From positions 17,706,922-17,770,921 of the forward strand of contig NC_092678.1 in the NCBI RefSeq assembly GCF_964355755.1: DNA of 64,000 bases, written 5' to 3'. Of this stretch, positions 57,197-64,000 are shown piece after piece. How positions within the stretch are numbered: position 1 is the stretch's first letter; each line of letters opens with the position of its first letter. The translations under genes were made by a program, and so were the position numbers. The DNA is from Antedon mediterranea. Its lineage: Eukaryota; Echinodermata; Crinoidea; Comatulida; Antedonidae. A model generated the notes under the pieces. That model made no database searches. It had not been told where the DNA came from and saw only the letters and a program-made list of their open reading frames with translations.

Positions 57197-60100
57197 CTGA
57201 AAATCGTGAAAAAATGCATTAAATAAGTATATATACAGTACAAAAGGATAGTACGATAAAAAAAATGATTTTTTAAATTTCGAAATACAAACAAAATATA
57301 ACAACACATATCTATATTGTGCCAACAGAGGCCATAGACGGCTTATATCTAATTAGGCGTGTCACTCCAGCAGTGAAACCATTAGGCCTACAAGGTATAT
57401 ACAAGGACATAATAATATTTGTCTAATGTTACTTTAGCTCGTATTATCATTATTTGCATGTTTTAGCTGTTTTTCTTTAACAGCTTTTACATGATATAAC
57501 TATGTTTTATCTGGATTTACTGTAATCATGTTGTAATTTCCATATCATATGATTTCTGGATGTAGATTAATATCTACGATACAATACAACCGTTAAATGA
57601 CGATGATCCATGTATTCTGCTATATTTTTATTTTTCATTATGGCCGCCGATGTTGCTACAGTAACTGAATTAAATACCGTAATCGCATAAACAATGTCAA
57701 AATAGAAAAACTCAAAAAGAGCAAAAAGAAAGATATTACATTTGATCGTATTACGCATGAAACAGACATATTTCATTGAAGTATTAATTCCTAAAATAAA
57801 ATAATTGTTTTTATAAGGCATAGAGTTAAACTGACGTTTTCATGAGAGGAAGATATACAATATTTGTTTCTGGTGCACAATAAGCTTATTACAACACTAT
57901 TACACTGAAGCATAAAGTTACACTTAACTGTGCCTTAACACCGTTTAACAGTTCACCTGATACAAAATTCTGATTTGTCCAAATTTCTTTTTAAAAAATC
58001 TGACAAATATAAACATGAAGAAATAAAAAGCATGCAATGTCATTAATATACATCAGACTTATTATAATGACATCAATTTTCGATAATCATAAGGACGAGT
58101 TCTCGAATGATTCTCTCATTTGTGCCGATGGAATTGATATTTCCTAAGTTCACCTAACTACGGAGGAATAACGCTGTTCATGTACGTACCACACTACATT
58201 ATATAACAGATGCCTCACATAATGACGTTTTCATGAGAGGAAGATATATTACATTTGTTCCGTGTGAACAATAAGCTTATTACAACACTATTGCAAATCA
58301 TATATGAAATGAAACAATATGTCATAGTTCACTACTGTAGTAATGGATGGATAACGCAAACGTATACGTACCACCACACTATATAGATAACAAATGGCTC
58401 TTATAATGACGTTTTCTTAGAGGAAGATATAATAAATATTTGTTCCGCGTGCAAAATAAGCTTATAACACTATTGTAGATTATACGTGAATCGAAACAAT
58501 TATGTCGAGTGTGCCTATTCCTTCTTGTTTTATTGTGGACAACCGCATAGAGAAACTTTAACATTGAACGCCATACGTCTGGATTGTCTGTGATTTTAAA
58601 CGATTGTCAATGCTATCTCGATATATGACAATTATTTCAATTTGGTAATACAGAATCTCAAATGTATCACATGTGGTTCTTGTATCATTAGGTTAAGAAT
58701 AAACATTTAAAATAATTATATAATTTCTCATTTAATAAAACATACCAGTTATACAACAAACTACGTACAGGAGCTCGAGCTTATGTTAAAGTAGTACATA
58801 TTTTTTATCATTTATATTAAGAATACATTAATCATAATGTTTAATGATGCTGTATTATCGAATTTTAATGTTACTGGAGAAATCGAGATACAATACCGAT
58901 AATCAGGTGTGTTAGACCAGAATACGTTACTCTGGCTTAAAATGGAGGTCTTTGCTTTAACCACGTTCTGAAATGTGTCTGTAAGATTATGTTAGGCAAA
59001 AACAACACCTTGTATACCATAGCAGCCTGGTGTAGAGACCTATATATTGCCTACGCTAAATTCTTTCTTAAACTTGTTCCCACTTATACCTTCTAGAGGA
59101 ATGTTATCCATAGATATAACCCTAATATACTGCTGATTGGATTCGTCATTTTATAATTGTAACACAATGTGTCATAAGAACTGTTCGTTATACCATGGTA
59201 GTATTTGCTACAGCATGTATAAGCTCTGAAAACTCCAAAATGACCAATCCTGAGTTACAGCTACGACGGTGCTACAGTAACTGAATTAAATAGTCTTGTT
59301 CGCAAACAATGCCAAAAACTTAAAACGAGCAAAAAGAAGATATTACATTTGAACGTATTAGGCCTATACATGAAACAGACATATTCCGTAGAAGTATTAA
59401 TTAATAATTAATTCCTAAAATAAAATAATTGTTTTTTTGAGGCATTGAGTTAAAATTACGTTTTCATGAGAGGAAGAAAATATAATATTTGTTCCTCGTG
59501 CAAAATAAGCTTATTACAACACTGTTGCAGATTATACGTGAATCGGCGACGATTGTACGGAGGCCTGTCTATTTTTGTTTTCGTATCTAATTTTGGCTTT
59601 CAAAAATGGCAGCGCAAAGCAATCGCTATCCCTGGATCCGACCCGTCGTATTATTTTGATATACAATGATAGAGGTTCAGACGTTCTGTAGTATATTTAA
59701 ATTGTATTATTTGTATGTTCCCTTTAAACTTCATCTTAATTTCAAATAGAAAACTATCAATAAAGTAATATTGTTTACTTAGAAGTGTGCCAATTATCCA
59801 GCATAGAAGAAAACAAAATCGGACAAAATTTAAACACATGTTACCAGGTTTTTTTAAACATTATTAAAGCAAAGTGTGTTAATTATTGAGATGTAAAGCA
59901 CATAGGCTGATTTTAGCATGATGAAGTGCAAATATGGAGGGAGGGGAAATATAAAATGTAGACACATATCACCTCACACGCAAGCTATTACTGACACAGT
60001 GTGAAGGCCGAAATCAAGAGACTAGTTGTTTGACGGGATGTTCCTGGTCCCCAATTATTGTGATCCCTTATTTTAGAACTTGAAAAGCAGAAAAAAGAGG

Positions 60101-60612
60101 AGAATGTGTAGGCCTATGTTTGTTTGTTGCCAGATGCCTATAACGCTGGTTCAGATTTTAAGTTAAGTTTATCTTACTGACGGATAACGCTAATAATGTA
60201 CCTACCACCACATTAGGTAACCGATGCGCCCCCATTATGACACGTGCGAATAAAGAAAAATAATTGCTATTCAACCGGACGGAGGGATAGGTAACCGATG
60301 CCTCTCTTAATAACATTATTTTTTATTTAATAACATTTACTAATAATGATAATAATAATTTGCTAAAACAAACGAATACAAGTAGGTCTATCATTACACA
60401 CAATACAACTACATACAGGAGCTTGTGTTAAAATAAAGGTTTAGTGATCAATAAAAATCAAACAAAAACAGGCATATTATATTATTTTAGTTTTGGATGA
60501 ATATTCTGTCTTTGCAAAAAGTAAAAATGAAATGATGTGACAAAAAGTGTAGTTACATTACAAAGAAAATATACTATTTTCAAAAGTATGATAAACAACA
60601 GAAAGCACTCAC

Positions 60613-60684
60613 AGTTCTGTCAATGATGTCAAACCATCAAACACGTTTTCTGATATTGTAGTTATTTTGTTACTGCCCAACCCT
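60613..60684 (-). CDS. LRR exon (72 nt), intact splice sites, A2 copy
   Basis: Same as 45092-45163: acceptor CGATTTCCAG, donor GTGAGT, identical coding sequence by eye. If both are transcribed, the receptor would gain an identical repeat. Confidence 0.75.
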
Positions 60685-62199
60685 CTGGAAATCGTGAAAA
60701 AATGCATTAAATAAGTATATAAATACAGTACCAAAGGATAGTACGGTAAAAAAAAATTATTTTTTAAATTTGTAAATACAAAAAAATATAACAACAAATA
60801 TCTTATTGTGCAAACAGAGGCCAAAAAAAGCTTATGTCTATTAGGCGTGTCACTCCAGCAGTGAAAACATTACAGGGTAGGCCTATATACAAGGACATAA
60901 AAATGTTTGTTTAATGTTACTTTAGCTCGTATTATCATTAGTTGCATGTTTTAGCTGTTTTTCTTTAACTGCTTTTACATGATATAACTATGTTTTATCT
61001 AGATTTACTGTAAATATGTTGTAATTTCTTTAATATCTACGATACAATACAACCGTTAAATGACGATGATCCATGTATTCTGCTATGTTTTTATTTTTCA
61101 TTATGGCCGCCGATATTGCTACAGTAACTGAATTAAATAGTCTTGAGTTCGCATAAACAATGTCAAAATAGAAAAAATCAAAAAGAGCAAAACGAAAGAT
61201 ATTACATTTGATCGTATTACACATGAAACAGACATATTCCGTAGAAGTATTAATTCCTACAATAAAATAATTGTTTTTATGAGGCATAGCGTTAAACTGA
61301 CGTTTTCATGAGAGGAAGATATAAAATATTTGTTCCTCGTGCACAATAAGCTTATTACAACACTATTACACTAAAGCATAAAGTTACACTTAACTGTGCC
61401 TTAACACCGTTTAATAGTTCAACCGATACAACATTCTGATTTGTCCAAATTTCTTTTTAAAAAAATCTGACAAATATAAACATGAAGAAATAAAAAGCAA
61501 TGTCATTAATATACATCAGACTTAAGAATAATGACATCAATTTTCGATAATCATAAGGACGAGTTCTCGAATGATTCTCTCATTTGTGCCGATGGAATTG
61601 ATATTTCCTAAGTTTACCTAACTACGAAGGAATAGATGCCTCAAATAATAACGTTTTCATGAGAGGAAGATATATAACATTTGTTCCCCGTCAACACTAT
61701 TTCAAATCCCATGAATCGAAACAATATGTCGAGTGTGTCTATTCCTTCTTGTTCTTATTCCTCTTGAGAGGAAGATATATAACATTTGTTCCGCGTGCAA
61801 AATAAGCTTATAACACTATTGTAGATTATACGTGAATCGAAACAATTATGTTGAGTGTGCCTATTCCTTCTTGTTTTACTGTGGACAACCGCATAGAGAA
61901 ACTTTAACATTAACGCCATGCGTCTGGATTGTCTGTGATTTTAAACGATTGTCAATGCTATCTCGACATATGACAATTATTTCTATTTAGTAATACAGAA
62001 TCTCAAATGTATCACATGTGGTTCTTGTATCATTAGGTTAAGAATAAACATTTATAATAATTATATAATTTCTCATTTAATAAAACATACCAGTTATACA
62101 ACAAACTACGTACAGGAGCTCGAGCTTGTGTTAAATTAGTACATATTTTTTATCATTTATATTATGAATACATTAATCATAATGTTTAATGATGCTGTA

Positions 62200-62850
62200 T
62201 TATCGAATTTTAATGTTACTGGAAAAATCGAGATAGAATACCGATAATCAGGTGTGTTAGACCAGAATACGTTACTCTGGCTAAAAATGGAGGTCTTTGC
62301 TTTAACCACGTTCTGAAATGTGTCTGTAAGATTATGTTAGGCAAAAACGATACCTTGTATGCCTTAGCAGCCTGGTCTAGAGACCTATGTATTGCCTTCG
62401 CTAAATCCTTTCTTAAACTTGTTCCCACTTATACCTTTTAGAGGAATGTTATCCATAGACATAACCCTAATATAGGCCTACTGCTGATTGGATTCGTCAA
62501 TTTATAATTGTAACACAATGTGTCATAAGAACTGTTCGTTATACCATGGTAGTATGTGGTGCAATTAATTAAAGAATTACATGATTTGTAAATATTTTAC
62601 ACAAAGTGCAACACAGTGTGACGTATTGTCTGCTACAATATCTAATGATTACACATTTTTAATAATTATGTAATTTCTCATTTAATAAACCACTTATAAT
62701 AACAAATTACCGTATTAAACGTACAAATTAAAGTATAAAAACAATAAGTATATACAGTACCAACGGAAATTACGATAAAAACGTATCTATTTTATTAATT
62801 TCAAAATACAAAGAAAAAGTAACAACAAAATATCTATATTGTGCCAACAG
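62200..62850. repeat. Right flank of A2, third diverged spacer relative
   Basis: Aligns with 46679-47330 and 31158-31809 at several percent divergence; has its own TAGGCCTA insertion near 62474. Confidence 0.65.
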
Positions 62851-62904
62851 AGGCCAAAAAGGCTTATGTCCAATTAGGCGTGTTACTCTGACAGTGAAAC
62901 AATT

Positions 62905-63083
62905 AGTCACGTGGACGCGACTCTATCGTTCACTATGTCGGTCGGTCGGTCTGTCGGTCTGTCTGTCGGTCCGGTATCACAATGCGTTTTATCGCTTTTC
63001 TGTACTTTTTGAACTGTTTTGATGTACAGAAAAGTTTTAAAGTACAATACTTTTTTGAAAGCGACTTATGGCTGTTGGCCTTG
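62905..63083. mobile_element. MITE-like repeat, AGTCACGTG/AGTCGCGTG family, microsatellite core
   Basis: Begins AGTCACGTGGACGCGACT, has a GTCGGTCTGTCT-type core, and ends GCGACTTATGGCTGTTGGCCTTG. It is the reverse-oriented relative of 5605-5722. Compared with the unit at 31.85 kb, its insertion replaced about 80 bp between CAGTGAAACAATTA and TTAACTGTCTTTGC. Confidence 0.6.
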
Positions 63084-64000
63084 TTAATTAACTGTCTTTG
63101 CATGATTATAACAATGTTTTATCTAGATTGACTGTAATCATGTTGTACTTTCCATATCATATGATTTCTAGATGTAGATCAATATCTACGATACAATCTA
63201 CGCCGATGGTGTTACAGTCTCTGAATTAAAGAGACAAAACAATGCCAAAATAGAAAAACTCAAAAAGAGCAAAAAGAAAGATATTGAATTTGAACGTATT
63301 ACACATGAAACAGACATATTTCATAGAAGTATTAATTCCTAAAACAAAATAATTTTATGAGGCATAGAGTTAAACTGACATTTTCATGAGAGGAAGATAT
63401 AGGCCTATACTATTTGTTCCACGTGCACAATAAGCTTATTACAAAACTATTTCAGATTATACGTGAATCGGTGAAGAGTCGGTGACAAACCGAACGGATC
63501 ATCCAAGATTTCTGAAAAGTCTGGACAAGAGTGTTCTCTTTGCGCAGTATTATACGGAGGCGTGTCTATTTTTGTTTTCGTATCTAATTTTGGCTTTAAA
63601 AACATGTCAGCCCTAAGCAATCGCTACCCCTGGATCCGCCCCGTCAGAATATTTTTGATATACAATGATAGAGGTTCAGACGTTCTGTGGTACATTTAAA
63701 TTGTATTATTTTTATGTTCCCTTTAAATTTCATCTTAATTTTAAATATAACAATATCAATTAAGTAATATTGTTTACTTATAAGTTTGCCAGTTATTCAG
63801 CACTGAAGAAAACAAAATCGGAAAAAATGTAAACACATGTGACCACGTTTTTTTAACATTATTAAAGCTAAATGTGTTAATTAATGAGATGTAAAGCACA
63901 TAGGCTGATTTTAGCACGAGGAAGTGAAAATATGGAAGGAGAGGAAAATATAAAATGTAGAGACACAGATATCACATAACAAGCAAGCTATTACTGACCC
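63084..64000. repeat. Start of a further intron unit, running off the window
   Basis: Contains the same landmarks as 32.2-33.2 kb, several percent diverged and without the LINE 3' end: the 48-codon frame without its ATG (63202-63342), the GGATCCGCCCCGTC block, and ACC.GGTTTTTTTAA. The unit's LRR exon, if present, would lie beyond the right edge. Confidence 0.65.

Larger units (their letters stand above)
47331..62199. repeat. Large tandem duplication, copy A2 (14.87 kb)
   Basis: Near-identical to 31810-46678 at +15,521. Contents in order are listed separately below where they are genes, exons or elements. A LINE 3' end lies at 47473-47729, and full CRE-type TGACGTCA palindromes at 49535-49542 and 49892-49899 correspond to 34014 and 34371 in A1. 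Confidence 0.9.

Overview
This window looks like a piece of an animal nuclear genome. It is AT-rich, has short intron-bounded exons with GT/AG borders, and is full of LINE-like retroposons, tRNA-derived SINEs, MITEs and satellite DNA. The palindrome AGGCCT, usually as TAGGCCTA, recurs very often. That repertoire, a stray SH3 domain and LRR exons suggest a marine invertebrate, perhaps an echinoderm or another basal deuterostome. The species is inference. There is no bacterial, organellar or CRISPR signature.

1-8.4 kb: a possible signal-peptide first exon on the minus strand at the left edge, a frameshifted SH3-domain exon at 2.2 kb, two degraded minus-strand LINE fragments (3.26-5.59 kb), one SINE and several MITEs. 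8.4-15.2 kb: one Tx1/L1-like LINE. It is 5'-truncated and bounded by a 16-bp target-site duplication. Its ORF2 carries a 1-bp frameshift in a poly-A run and a 1.9-kb insertion. 15.6-25.4 kb: a decayed L1-type ORF1, another SINE, MITEs and a 110-bp tandem array, with no convincing gene.

25.4-64 kb: a minus-strand series of single leucine-rich-repeat (LRR) exons of 72-75 nt, each starting one base into the reading frame and ending two bases into a codon, so exons could be added or dropped without a frame change. The intronic DNA between them is itself duplicated at several scales: a 204-bp tandem pair, a roughly 3.47-kb pair, and a 15,521-bp-offset duplication (31.81-46.68 kb and 47.33-62.20 kb) in which I found only about a dozen differences. 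Some LRR exons have intact splice sites. Others have lost the donor or the exon end, so the array mixes usable and dead exons.

The duplicated block also carries a 4.1-kb foldback element (1.5-kb inverted arms holding a duplicated 3' part of a transposon-type gene plus a 76-80-bp subterminal array), a 1.58-kb TTAA-flanked DNA transposon, and a LINE 3' end with a (TGTATC)n tail. Paralogous units elsewhere in the window show the empty or near-empty sites of several insertions. The most interesting object is therefore the LRR-exon array and its very recent, sharply bounded large duplication, which is either real gene remodelling or an assembly artefact.
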